Below, in pieces: positions 47,601 through 56,012 of a stretch of DNA of 64,000 nt. Position 1 is the first letter of the stretch, and each line of letters begins with the position of its first letter. A program made the position numbers and the translations under genes. The notes under the pieces were generated by a model. The model was not told the origin of the DNA, ran no database searches, and saw only the letters and a program-made list of their open reading frames with translations. Source of the stretch: Solirubrobacter phytolaccae (GTDB taxonomy: Bacteria > Actinomycetota > Thermoleophilia > Solirubrobacterales > Solirubrobacteraceae); NCBI RefSeq assembly GCF_027587195.1, contig NZ_JAPDDP010000016.1, positions 56,459 to 120,458 on the forward strand. The letters run 5' to 3'.

Positions 47601-48029
47601 CTCCACCTCCACGGTGAAGTCGCCGTAGCCGATGACCCGCGTGCCCGGCGCGCTCGCGGTGACCCACGCCTCGACGGTGCGGTCACCGGCGGGCAGCCCG
47701 GCGGCAGGACCCGTCAGCAGGTCGACCGTCGTCTCCTCGCTCCAGCCGTCGACCGCGTGGTCCTCGTCGGACGCGAGGGCGCCCACGCGCGAGTGGTTCT
47801 CGACGTCGCCCGAGTAGGTCGCGGTACGACCGTTGCCCGAGGCGTCGGCGGCGCTGGTGCCCGCGCGCTCCCCAAGTCGCCAGTACGCGGCGGGCGCGTC
47901 GGCGAGCACGGTCTCGGCGTAGGAGCCGAACGGGTCGGCGAAGGTCGCACCCTGGGCCGACGGGGCCGCCTGGAACGCGATCAGCGCAGCCAACGTCCCC
48001 ACAGCCATCCGTAGCCGTCCGACCAACAT
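38685..48029 (-). CDS. Giant secreted LamG(5)-PKD-SGNH hydrolase-TSP3 protein
   Basis: About 3114 residues from ATG 48029 (signal peptide MLVGRLRMAVGTLAALIAFQ...); GTG 48053 is an alternative start. Five repeats of about 300 residues (each YAxxxxADAPALYWRLGE...AAHFAASGN, LamG plus FN3) make up the first half. An Ig-like and two PKD-type modules (VAGTDPDGDPLTF; DASASRPTVGIERYRWTF) follow, then a carboxypeptidase-regulatory-like module and a Gly/Tyr stretch. An SGNH/GDSL esterase domain has Ser2382 (MGDSYISGEG), GGND and His2679 (SFHPNEAGH). A thrombospondin type 3 calcium repeat (DLDGDGLADGCDGDPLDG) is next, then FN3, a Pro/Thr linker and a C-terminal Ig-like domain. It probably binds a glycan and removes acyl groups from it at the cell surface. 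Confidence 0.88.
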   Translation of the reverse strand: MLVGRLRMAVGTLAALIAFQAAPSAQGATFADPFGSYAETVLADAPAAYWRLGERAGTSAADASGNGRTATYSGDVENHSRVGALASDEDHAVDGWSEETTVDLLTGPAAGLPAGDRTVEAWVTASAPGTRVIGYGDFTVEVEDRALVAAGRRFSLGAHENRFLTDSRWHQVVVTYAADTLTAYLDGAPLGTPQPVQLATETTGAFHAAGVPAGAGASFDELAVYPRALDAATVAAHFAASGNVRPSAVVALAATAPEPNRVRVEWDPSEGAHPVNQPLVDDYIVEAWQGDVLRAAQTIDANPVTESSPTVRTSRTARPEGAFAAELTGVPAGTTRVTVRAAGGFGESPDATTTVDVSGEQATYPTAVAADAPALYWRFSESGGRVSDWSGHGFVARYGSKGNASGALANDHRDGALSSGRNFGGELVWAPSATGLPTGARTVEAWVATDTPGTTLVEYGDFDIQVEERAIVVSGERIALPASDHRRLTDDRWHAVAVTYDAGTITAYVDGVLFGTVAKTLATTTEGALRAGRVPDETRLRLDELAVYPRALAPATIAAHFAASGNAVPPAPALLGTSVDANLVSLGWTIPEGVAPDGQRFIEDFWVEAHRDGVLKATRAIRAYEGPSLGIQLTSLPPGHYVLSLRARNAFGESPATTVEADVETGTADTYASRLLADAPALYWRLGDYESPLVRDVSGHDHLAYAVEDVWPGSGAIVGDEDRSLSASTNWNAGHDLLRAPIAEGLPTEDRTVEAWVKTDAPGARVLSYGDFSVEVEDRAVLVAGTRIGLPAGDRRRLTDNHWHHVAVTYTAGTVEAFLDGAKLGEGTATLDTQTTGDLRAAFSPSGAAVSYDELAVYPHVLDAATIAAHFAASGNVKPATPADLTVTPGANTATLKWAAPDSATAPSGTDPVDHYLVEAPGAAQAVAGTKTEVTLTGLPAGTTHVTIRAVNGYGESAPASIDVDVTGAATTYASLVATEQPALYWRFGESAGKVAADASGHGRAGDYTEDSSWASRAGAIGGDADRALYEPYAWNERDLVTAPSAAGLPTGDRTVEGWVMTAAPGAKLIGYGDFSVVVEARALLVAGQRLDAGRKLTDDVWHHIAVTYADGTVTGYVDGARIGAAPATLATDDTGSLTAGNSSDEAPTGFDELAVYPRALPAATIAAHFAASGNGVKSVSALRATVAANAVTLTWTAPAGAPASGTNVVDRYVAEAWQGTTLRGAQATAGGVTTVTLAGLPAGTYTFKLRAVNGYGSGDATVAGTVTGKATTYAGAVTGDAPALYWRLGEQSGTIAADASGHDRVATFERPTLQRTVAGAVTGDADRGITATSPWYRFYLLRAWDLADLPTAERTIEAFIWADRAGGTIVGQSTGDVSIEDRALVVGDARLELPADDDRRITDSKWHHVAISAAAGTLTLFLDGEAVASAPGTIETPEDGILTAGEVPPYGVAAFDDLAIYPRALSAAQVAAHFAASGLPYPNDKTAPSPVVDAPAAGATTTTRPKLRGRLGTEPGDLESASVRIYKGTELLLVRDVDGVGGAWSWDVGVALPVGDLTVEVVQADSAGNVGRTARAFTVANRAPATPTLTLDKTDGALPLAVRAAVAGTDPDGDPLTFHLEFGDGGWVDGVLPVSPVAHVYATAGTHTVKLTVSDGTTEATASTTIATRLAEPLKADAGGDRIVEAGTSLTFDASASRPTVGIERYRWTFSDGTAADGAVVRHTFATAGAHTATLEIGSGTQSAAATAKVTVLPQAPAVTARVVNKGNPIAGADVLAILADGRRISATTNAQGSARLAGLPDGPQTLYAWAPGMRPRTAEVTVSGGGGSASIALVEGEVASATLESHPMTHAEIVAAGINPNTPGNQQVYSFEAQILVAGQPLSLSGSLSANGIYGCGAGAQTGCLVSSGGGGGTGGGGGSYAYAYPSFQNGVPLLQWLILPARVGFLKEFFQVSMVVQNLAGPEFTLEQGSASIDLPAGLSLAPTATPQRTTVALPDIEGGSDAKTSWIVRGDAEGDYLPHARYFGTLDPIGLPVSLDAKLTEPLHVYGSSAMKLVVDADEELSARHPGHVRVGIHNVSPVPISNVSLQVPAAGAENFVAQPQQRRAWTAASIAPNTTWYPDAAADPDDDFIIVPNAHGAVDLSKSFVTLAAGEQSTVPADLKTHPRVQAAADTPRLEASRRGDWIALWWETAPGDGYQVFGAPDDTTEFGSTPLETVDPANPGGATRTTVPAGTQQVLVRAGNAKEIAVSTVKGTRLVLRHQVAEVEDNSDRGPLLGIDNHQEFCSQNGGTLRVTGFDRDLPISELQVDWAGATYKRTVTADYDVAATFTLPVSPSTETVTLRAVYATGTVGEGRTITLRKRGDTNCDGVIRAAIMGDSYISGEGAYSYLPSTDVHADDGNLCHRSTNSWAARVATSLGATLWDPIYSSAPSGDAVAFLACSGAVTKNFLWDTQAGDKSPQLKKLSEDYWRSVDLVFMSIGGNDAGFADVIKMCTALDCATALPTSPVIDAAMVAWRNSMLGGLTEVGRKIAGAEQLVRAFAPYAEVYQANYMNPLLPLPTVTCSSLSPWIALQETDIRFYLGDVLGIPQSFIHPLIPDTGFISLTFAEREWLANSFLPGLNATVASVAAQNLGSSHLLDASGAFAGHPICSADPYINGFTLGDDQLGILGNESFHPNEAGHARLEFLANLYWGTKYGQNPNEAGSLKRVAAAPAASTAPLGRLTLDAPAYAASGTGTLTVAEGPPNADVRVTLEPLATVVGSARTDADGNARIAIRIPATAAPGYHLATLWSGDERVGLTAALIGTTTTCATGADLDGDGLADGCDGDPLDGPKADIDRDGVTNAGDNCPLVANAAQADADGDFEGDACDPDQGAARTATTFRNGGTQTPAAALAPRNVQARGDGPGRAAVTWDAPNGGATVSGYRISAAGRSTDVGADGRSAALDALPAGDVRVSVQALTGATAGAVALSDAITITVPPAATPTPTPEPSSTPAPSAATPTPVPPVATPVPTPAAKPSIAFKGTAKTVKLDRRGRFTLRFTATPRLSGTYTITATKKGALKTLKGRFTADAKGNVTLTLKPAKPRKRPVKLKLTTTSGALRATHAFTLR
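43570..47930 (-). repeat. Five tandem LamG-FN3 coding repeats of about 0.9-1.0 kb
   Basis: Repeat starts, read from the conserved ADAPALYWR block, lie near 47,920, 46,935, 46,020, 45,117 and 44,214, so the period is about 985 bp once and then about 903-914 bp. Each ends with AHFAASGN-like residues. The fifth differs most and leads into the Ig-like region. This is amino-acid level repetition with moderate divergence, so the expansion is not recent. Confidence 0.8.
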
Positions 48030-48118
48030 CGAGGCGCCGGACCCTACCGGCACCCCGAGGCTTTGTCCGACTTTTGGACCAATGGTGGGGGGTGGACGCG
48101 CCGAACTCCCGGAAACAC

Positions 48119-48146
48119 CGAGGGCCCGCGCGATGGCGGGCCCTCG
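48119..48146 (-). terminator. 11-bp-arm GC hairpin after glutamine synthetase gene
   Basis: CGAGGGCCCGC (48119-48129) and GCGGGCCCTCG (48136-48146) are perfectly complementary around GCGATG. It lies 25 bp beyond the stop of the reverse-strand glutamine synthetase gene and upstream of the giant LamG gene, so it probably separates the two transcripts. Only a short T run (GTGTTT) follows on the reverse strand. Confidence 0.65.
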
Positions 48147-48170
48147 GGAACAGCTGGTGGAGCGCCTCGA

Positions 48171-50321
<2,151 letters not shown>

Positions 50322-50449
50322 GTCGGGCGTGGTCCTCCTCAGGATCGAGACAGCGGCTCTTAACCTAGGCGCACGCGAGGCATGACTCTTTGTCCACGTG
50401 TCCAAATCGAGCTGTGCCCGCTTCGCCTCACGCCATAGACTCGCGGCCG

Positions 50450-51184
50450 ATGCGGCGACCTTGGGGGTTGCGATTCCGCGTGCTGGCCGCGGCGGGAACG
50501 ATCGCGGTGGTCGCCGCGGTCACCTTCGGCCTGCTCCTGAACGCGCTGCTCGCGCAGAACCGCGCGGCGGCTCCCGCGCGCGCCGTGACGGAGGCGCGCA
50601 ACGCGATCGGCGACGTGCAGCGGCTCTCTCAGGACCTCGAGACCGGGGCGCGCGGCTACCTGCTCACCCAGGAGGAGACGTTCCTGGACCCCTACGACGC
50701 CGCGCGGCGTGAGCTGCCGGCCGTGCTGCGCCGGCTCGCGGCGGTCCGGGCGACGGGCGCGCAGCGCAGGCGGATCGACCAGCTGCGCGGCCAGCTGGAC
50801 GCGTACACGGCGTTCCTCGCGGACGTGGTCGCGCGCGGGGACAACAGCGCGCCCACGGCGGTCGACGGCCGGCAGCGCTTCGACGCGGTCCGCAAGAGCC
50901 TCGCCGACCTCGACGCCGCCGAGCGTGAGGAGCTGCTGCGCCGCCGCGCGCAGAGCGCCGACCTGCGCGAGCGCTCGATCATCACCGCCAGCATCGGCTT
51001 CGCGGTCCTGCTGGGGCTGATCGGCCTGATCTCCTACGGCGCGGTGCGCGCGGTCGTGATCCCCGTCGGCCGCCTGCAGCGGTTCGCGCGCGCCCTCGGC
51101 GCCCGCCGCTACGGCGCGCGCTGCCGGAGTCCGGCCCGCCCGAGACCGTCGAGCTCGCGCAGGCCTTCAACGCCACGGCCGTGA
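50450..51184 (+). CDS. CHASE3-HAMP part of frameshifted sensor phosphatase (5' portion)
   Basis: From ATG 50450 (GTG 50390 is also in frame). TM1 ([25 protein letters not shown]) is followed by a CHASE3 sensor domain ([32 protein letters not shown]) and TM2 ([23 protein letters not shown]). The HAMP domain starts with [23 protein letters not shown], then the frame shifts into an Arg/Pro/Ser-rich tail that stops at 51184. The other frame from base 51,121 continues HAMP ([20 protein letters not shown]) directly into the next ORF. This is therefore the upstream half of one CHASE3-HAMP-PAS-GAF-PP2C protein with one base missing near 51116-51122. Confidence 0.75.
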   Translation: MRRPWGLRFRVLAAAGTIAVVAAVTFGLLLNALLAQNRAAAPARAVTEARNAIGDVQRLSQDLETGARGYLLTQEETFLDPYDAARRELPAVLRRLAAVRATGAQRRRIDQLRGQLDAYTAFLADVVARGDNSAPTAVDGRQRFDAVRKSLADLDAAEREELLRRRAQSADLRERSIITASIGFAVLLGLIGLISYGAVRAVVIPVGRLQRFARALGARRYGARCRSPARPRPSSSRRPSTPRP

Positions 51185-52770
51185 GCCTGGAGGCGGCGGA
51201 GTCCGAGCTGCGCCGGATCGGCGAGCGTCACCTGGCCGAGCTGGACGCCGTGTTCCGCGAGGCGCCGCTCGGGCTCGCGTTCGTCGACCGCGAGCTGCGC
51301 TACCTGCGCGTCAACGACGCGCTCGCCCGGATGAACCGCCGGCCCGCGGCCGAGCACATCGGCGAGCGCGTCTCGCACCCGGACGCGGTCGCCGCGCTCG
51401 AGCGCGTCCTCGCCACCGGGAGGCCGGTGCTGGACGTGGAGGTGGCCGTCGAGGGACGGCGCTTCGAGGCCAGCTACTTCCCGGTCCGGGCGGGTGGCGA
51501 CGATCCGGTGGCGGTCGGCGCCGCGGTGTCGGACATCGAGGCCCGCCGGCGTGCCGAGGAGGCCCGCGAGCGTCTGCAGCACGCCACCGCCGCGCTCGCC
51601 GCCACCGTCACCGTCGACGACGTCGGCCAGGCGACCGCCAACGAGGCCCGCCGGGCGAGCGAGGCGGCGAGCGCCGCCGTGATGCTGCTGGACGGCGAGC
51701 AGCTCGCGCTGCTGCGCCACCGCGGCCTGTCCGCGGCCGACGAGGTCCGGTGGGCGACCGTGCAACTGCACGCGCGGCTGCCGGTGACGGAGGCCGTGAC
51801 GCTCGGCAAGCCCGTCTACGCGGGCGGGCGCCACGACATCGAGCGGCGCTGGCCGCAGCTCGACGACGACGCCCCGCAGGCGCTCGCGGTGCTGCCGCTC
51901 ACGGATGCCTCGGGCGTCGTGATGGCGGTGATCGGGCTGGCGTTCGACCGCCCGATGCGGTTCGACACCGGCGAACGCGCGCTGCTGGAGGCGCTCGCCA
52001 CGCAGTGCGCCGTCGCGCTCGCCCGCGCGCAGCTCTACGAGCGCGAGCACACGGTCGCGCAGACGCTCCAGGCGTCGCTGCTGCCGCGCGAGGTGCCGAA
52101 GATCCCCGGGCTCGACCTCGACGCGCGCCTGAACGCCGGGGCGCCCGGGATCGAGGTCGGCGGCGACTTCTACGACGCGTTCGCGATCGCGAAGGGCACG
52201 TGGGGGATCGCGATCGGCGATGTGTGCGGCAAGGGCGTCGACGCCGCCGCGCTGACCGCGCTCGCGCGCCACACCGTGCGCGCCGCGGCCGCGCAGGGGC
52301 TCGCGCCGAGCGCCGTGCTGACCGCGCTCAACGGCGCCGTGCTCGCCGAGGGGCGCCCGGGGCAGTTCCTGACCGCGATCTTCGCGCGCGTGACGGCGCG
52401 CGAGGGCGGGGGCTTCACCTTGACCGTCGCGTGCGGCGGGCACCCGCCGCCGGTCGTGCTGTCCGCGTCCGGGGCGACGAAGCCGCTCGACGTCAAGGGC
52501 ACGCTGCTCGGCGTGCTCGACGACCCGCACGTGCAGGACGTGCAGCTCGACCTCGAGCGCGGCGACACCTTCCTGCTCTACACGGACGGCCTGACCGAGG
52601 CGGGCGCACCGGCGGTGACGTTGAGCACAGAAGAGGTCGCGGACCTGCTGCGCGCCGTCCGTACGCCCACCGCGGCCGAGACCGCCGAGCACTGCCTGGA
52701 GGCCGCGGTTCGCGCCGGGGGCGGGGTCGCGCGCGATGACGTCGCCGTCCTCGTTGGACAGGTCGTATAG
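51181..52770 (+). CDS. PAS-GAF-PP2C (SpoIIE/RsbU) phosphatase, 3' portion of frameshifted sensor
   Basis: 529 residues from GTG 51181 if separate; coding continuity extends up to about 51,121 in the same frame. It has an alpha-helical HAMP/coiled link ([20 protein letters not shown]), PAS (about 20-130: VFREAPLGLAFVDRELRYLRVNDALA), GAF (about 140-290) and PP2C/SpoIIE phosphatase (about 300-529). The phosphatase motifs GGDFYDAF, GDVCGKGVDAA, YTDGLTEAG and RDDVAVLVG hold the Mn/Mg-binding Asp residues. Such proteins dephosphorylate anti-sigma antagonists in partner-switch pathways. The GTG overlaps the 51184 stop (GTGA), so a split gene with coupled translation is possible, but a lost base is simpler. 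Confidence 0.88.
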   Translation: MSLEAAESELRRIGERHLAELDAVFREAPLGLAFVDRELRYLRVNDALARMNRRPAAEHIGERVSHPDAVAALERVLATGRPVLDVEVAVEGRRFEASYFPVRAGGDDPVAVGAAVSDIEARRRAEEARERLQHATAALAATVTVDDVGQATANEARRASEAASAAVMLLDGEQLALLRHRGLSAADEVRWATVQLHARLPVTEAVTLGKPVYAGGRHDIERRWPQLDDDAPQALAVLPLTDASGVVMAVIGLAFDRPMRFDTGERALLEALATQCAVALARAQLYEREHTVAQTLQASLLPREVPKIPGLDLDARLNAGAPGIEVGGDFYDAFAIAKGTWGIAIGDVCGKGVDAAALTALARHTVRAAAAQGLAPSAVLTALNGAVLAEGRPGQFLTAIFARVTAREGGGFTLTVACGGHPPPVVLSASGATKPLDVKGTLLGVLDDPHVQDVQLDLERGDTFLLYTDGLTEAGAPAVTLSTEEVADLLRAVRTPTAAETAEHCLEAAVRAGGGVARDDVAVLVGQVV

Positions 52771-52885
52771 ATGGCTATCGACCGTCGGGAGAAGTGCGGC
52801 GAACGAATCTTCGACACGGGGACAATGTCGGTTTAGGGCTCAGCGCGGAGACTGCTCGTCGATGCTGTTCCACAGAGGAGGATCG

Positions 52886-54349
52886 ATGCGTAGTACCCGT
52901 TGGGCGACCGGTATGGGGGCCGGGCTGCTCGCACTACTGGCCGTGCCCGCGGTAGCGATGGCAGACGGCATGACGCAGGGCCTGGCCGGCGACGGCAAGC
53001 TGCCGATCGAAGTCGGCATCAACTCGATCTGGGTGATGGTTGCGGCCGTCCTCGTGATGTTCATGCAGGCGGGCTTCGCCTTCCTGGAGATCGGGTTCTC
53101 CCGCGGCAAGAACGCGGGCACGATCATCGCGAAGATCCTGGTGAACTTCTCGATCGCCGCGATCTGCTTCTGGGCCGTTGGTTTCGCCTTCGCGTTCGGT
53201 GACGGAGGGTCACTGATCGGCACGAGCGGCTTCTTCGTGGCCGGCGAGAACGCCAGCGCCTCGTTCCCGCTCATCAACGTGGCCGAAGGCACGGTCACGG
53301 TCGAGACGCTGTTCTTCTTCCAGTTCGTCTTCTGCGCCGTGTCGCTGGCGATCGTCTGGGGCACCACGCTCGAGCGCGTCAAGTTCGGCGTGTACGTGAT
53401 CTACGCGATCGTGTTCTCGTCGCTCATCTACCCGATCGGCGCGCACTGGATCTGGGGCGGCGGCTGGGTCGCCGAGCAGTTCAACATCCAGGACTTCGCG
53501 GGCTCCACGGTGGTCCACCTGATCGGTGCGACCGGCGGCCTCGCGGTGCTGCTCCTGCTCGGCGCTCGCCGTGGCAAGTACGGCAACGACGGCAAGCCGC
53601 GCGCCATCCCGGGCCACAGCATGCCGCTGTTCGGCCTCGGCGTGCTGATCCTGTGGCTCGGCTGGTTCGGCTTCAACCCGGGCTCGACCCTGGGCGCGCT
53701 GGACGGTCGGTTCCCGGAGATCGCCGCGGTCACGAACCTCGCCGCCGCCGGTGGCGTGCTCGCCGCGGTCGCGATCATGTGGCTGAAGGTCAAGAAGATC
53801 GACATCGGCATGGCCGGCAACGGCGCGATCGGCGGCCTGGTCGCCATCACCGCCCCGTCGGGCTTCGTGGAGCTGTGGGCGGCGCCGATCATCGGCCTCG
53901 TGGCTGGCGGCATCGTGGTCTACGGCATCCTCGCGATCGACAAGTGGATCGACGACCCGGTGGGCGCGCTCTCCGCGCACGGCCTGGCCGGCATCTGGGG
54001 CACGCTCGCCTGCGGTCTGTTCACCTCCCCGCGCCTCGCGGCGGTCGGTGACCCGGGCCTGTTCTACTCGGGCGACCCGGGCCAGCTGTTCAACCAGGCG
54101 GTCGGTGTCGTCGTCGCCTTCGTCTTCGTCTTCTCGGCCTCCTTCGTCACCTTCTGGCTGATCAAGAAGACCTACGGCCTCCGCGTTACGGCCGAGGAAG
54201 AGGAAGCGGGTCTGGACATTTCGGAGCACGGCATGTACGGGTATCCGGAGCAGTTCATCCCGGCCCCGGAGCTCGTGGGTTACTCGCCGGCCGCTTCGCC
54301 GGCGGGCGCCGCGTCTCCGAAGGCCACGACCCGTGAGGTTCCCGCGTGA
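52886..54349 (+). CDS. amt: Ammonium transporter (Amt family)
   Basis: 487 residues from ATG 52886 with AGAGGAGG upstream; in-frame codons before it back to 52736 are not conserved. An N-terminal signal-like helix precedes 11 TM helices. Pore features are FLEIGFSRGKNAGTIIAKI, the twin-His region with STVVHLIGATGGLAVLLLLGARRGKY, WLGWFGFNPGS, and SAHGLAGIWGTLACGLF. It conducts ammonium/ammonia across the membrane. The C-terminal tail (about 60 residues) is long and Pro/Ala-rich. The stop overlaps the next gene's GTG (GTGA), giving the standard amt-P-II pair in which P-II plugs the channel. Confidence 0.96.
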   Translation: MRSTRWATGMGAGLLALLAVPAVAMADGMTQGLAGDGKLPIEVGINSIWVMVAAVLVMFMQAGFAFLEIGFSRGKNAGTIIAKILVNFSIAAICFWAVGFAFAFGDGGSLIGTSGFFVAGENASASFPLINVAEGTVTVETLFFFQFVFCAVSLAIVWGTTLERVKFGVYVIYAIVFSSLIYPIGAHWIWGGGWVAEQFNIQDFAGSTVVHLIGATGGLAVLLLLGARRGKYGNDGKPRAIPGHSMPLFGLGVLILWLGWFGFNPGSTLGALDGRFPEIAAVTNLAAAGGVLAAVAIMWLKVKKIDIGMAGNGAIGGLVAITAPSGFVELWAAPIIGLVAGGIVVYGILAIDKWIDDPVGALSAHGLAGIWGTLACGLFTSPRLAAVGDPGLFYSGDPGQLFNQAVGVVVAFVFVFSASFVTFWLIKKTYGLRVTAEEEEAGLDISEHGMYGYPEQFIPAPELVGYSPAASPAGAASPKATTREVPA

Positions 54350-54717
54350 AAAAGATCGAGGCGTACATCCGACATGAGGCGTTCGAGCCGATCCGGCTCG
54401 AGCTCCTCGAGCTCGGGTTCCCGTCCCTGACGATCTCGGAAGTGAAGGGCTCCGGGCGTCAGAAGGGCATCACCGAGCGCTACCGCGGTGCGGAGCTGAC
54501 CAACTGGCTGCGGCCGAAGGTCAAGCTCGAGTGCGTCGTGGCCAGCGGCGACGTCCAGACGGTCGTCGACGCGATCCTCAAGCACGCTCGCACCGGCTCG
54601 ATCGGCGACGGCAAGGTGTTCGTCCTGCCCGTCGAGGAGGCCTACCGGATTCGCACTGGCGAGTCCGGCGAAGAGACCCTGCAGGCCCACCCGGGCGTCG
54701 CGCAGCCGGCGTCCTAG
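54346..54717 (+). CDS. glnK: P-II nitrogen regulatory protein with Leu at position 51
   Basis: 123 residues. The family core is complete: MKKIEAYIRHEAFEPIRLEL, EVKGSGRQKG, T-loop GITERYRGAEL, and GDGKVFVLPVEEAYRIRTGE (nucleotide/2-oxoglutarate-binding B- and C-loop). Alignment without gaps to E. coli GlnB places Tyr46 at the equivalent Tyr but Leu at 51, where Tyr51 is uridylylated (proteobacteria) or adenylylated (actinobacteria such as Corynebacterium). It probably senses ATP/ADP and 2-oxoglutarate without this modification. It is translated with amt and likely controls it. A long hairpin follows. Confidence 0.95.
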   Translation: MKKIEAYIRHEAFEPIRLELLELGFPSLTISEVKGSGRQKGITERYRGAELTNWLRPKVKLECVVASGDVQTVVDAILKHARTGSIGDGKVFVLPVEEAYRIRTGESGEETLQAHPGVAQPAS

Positions 54718-54747
54718 CGGGCGCTGATCTAAGAGACGGCGGACTTG

Positions 54748-54775
54748 CGCGGGGCGGCTCCAGAGCCGCCCCGCG
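54748..54775 (+). terminator. 13-bp-arm GC hairpin between P-II gene and regulator
   Basis: CGCGGGGCGGCTC (54748-54760) and GAGCCGCCCCGCG (54763-54775) pair perfectly around CA. It lies 30 bp after the P-II stop and ends 5 bp before the AGGAGG of the next gene. It may terminate or attenuate transcription and stabilise the amt-glnK mRNA. No T tract follows. Confidence 0.6.
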
Positions 54776-54796
54776 TGCGAAGGAGGCGTATTGAAC

Positions 54797-55996
54797 GTGG
54801 CGATGGAGGCCCCCAACGAAGATCGCGGGGCCACCGTGATGGAGCGGGTCAGGGCGATCCACCTGCGCATGGTTGACGCCGTGCTCAGCGGTGACGGTCT
54901 CGAGGGTGTCGCGACGCTTGCGGCCGGCGAGACCGGCGGCGTGGTGGCGATCGTGGTCCCGCGCCTTGGTGCGGCGGCCGCGTCGGGTCCGGTGGCCGAG
55001 CTGCCGGCGCTACGGCGGTACGTGGGTGAGCGGGCGCGCAACCGTGCGGCGGCCGTGCCACCCGGGATCCTGGCCGAAGTGCCGATCGTCTCCGGTGACG
55101 AGCAGCTCGGCGCGGTCCTGCTGCTCGGCGAGGAGGCCCCCGCGCCCGAGGCGATGGAGTTCCTGCACGTCGCGGCGGTGGCCTGCCTGACGGAGGTCGC
55201 GGTCGAAGAGGCCCGGCTGGAGGTCGAGCAGAACCTGCGCGGGTCCTTCCTGGAGGAGCTGCGCGGACGCGACGACATCGAACCCGACGAGGTGCTGCGG
55301 CGGGCAGCGCGTCTGGGCTGTGATCTTTCCAAGGGCGCAGTCGCCCTGTGCGCGGAGCTGTCCTCGGACCGCCCGCGGCACGTCGTGGCCACGATCGCCG
55401 GGGAGCATCCCGGCGCGCTGGCCCAGCACATGGACGGCGGTGGCGGTTCCGGCCGCGTCTATGCGCTCCTGCCGGCGGTCGGCGGCGCGGACGCGTCGGC
55501 GACGTTGGCGGCGGCACGCCGCCTGGCGGCGCGGTTGCAGCGCCACGGCACGGTCGGCGTGTCGTCGTTCTACGCGGACGTGGCGGACCTGGGGCGCGCG
55601 ATCCAGGAAGCGGAGCTCGTGCTCGACGTGCTCCGCCGCTCGGACGTCCCGATCGACGAGGACATCGGCACCGGCACCTACCGGCTGCTGTTCCGCGTGC
55701 TTGCCTCGCACCCCGAAGAGGTGCGGTCGTTCTACGAGGACACCGTCGCGCCGCTGGTCGCCTACGACGGCCAGTACTCGACGGACCTGGTGGGCACGTT
55801 GTCGGCCTACCTGGAGCGCAACTGCAACATGAACGCGACCGCTTCGGCGATCTACGCGCACCGGCACACGGTGGCCTACCGCCTGGAGCGGGTGAAGGAG
55901 CTGACGGGGCTGGACCCGCTGCTGTCCGAGGACCGCGAGCGGCTGGGCCTGGGCCTGAAGGCCTACCGCATCATCGCTCCTCGTCTGCACCGCTAG
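54797..55996 (+). CDS. CdaR/PucR-type helix-turn-helix regulator
   Basis: 399 residues from GTG 54797, 10 nt after AGGAGG (54781-54786); a TTG at 54791 is closer than usual and less likely. The N-terminal and middle domains resemble a GAF-like or GGDEF-like sensor (DGLEGVATLAAGETGGVVAIVVP; LGCDLSKGAVALCAEL). The C-terminal PucR/HTH_30 domain reads TLSAYLERNCNMNATASAIYAHRHTVAYRLERVKELTGLDP, the family hallmark. Members regulate purine, sugar-acid or nitrogen catabolism genes. The position behind amt-glnK suggests nitrogen control, though the hairpin between them may separate transcripts. Confidence 0.85.
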   Translation: MAMEAPNEDRGATVMERVRAIHLRMVDAVLSGDGLEGVATLAAGETGGVVAIVVPRLGAAAASGPVAELPALRRYVGERARNRAAAVPPGILAEVPIVSGDEQLGAVLLLGEEAPAPEAMEFLHVAAVACLTEVAVEEARLEVEQNLRGSFLEELRGRDDIEPDEVLRRAARLGCDLSKGAVALCAELSSDRPRHVVATIAGEHPGALAQHMDGGGGSGRVYALLPAVGGADASATLAAARRLAARLQRHGTVGVSSFYADVADLGRAIQEAELVLDVLRRSDVPIDEDIGTGTYRLLFRVLASHPEEVRSFYEDTVAPLVAYDGQYSTDLVGTLSAYLERNCNMNATASAIYAHRHTVAYRLERVKELTGLDPLLSEDRERLGLGLKAYRIIAPRLHR

Positions 55997-56012
55997 CGAG
56001 GGCCGGTTTCGC

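Noticed and set aside
45024..48014. Forward-strand open frame of 996 codons opposite the giant LamG gene
   Set aside because: Arg/Gly/Val-rich sequence without motifs; the reverse strand encodes clear LamG repeats and a signal peptide.
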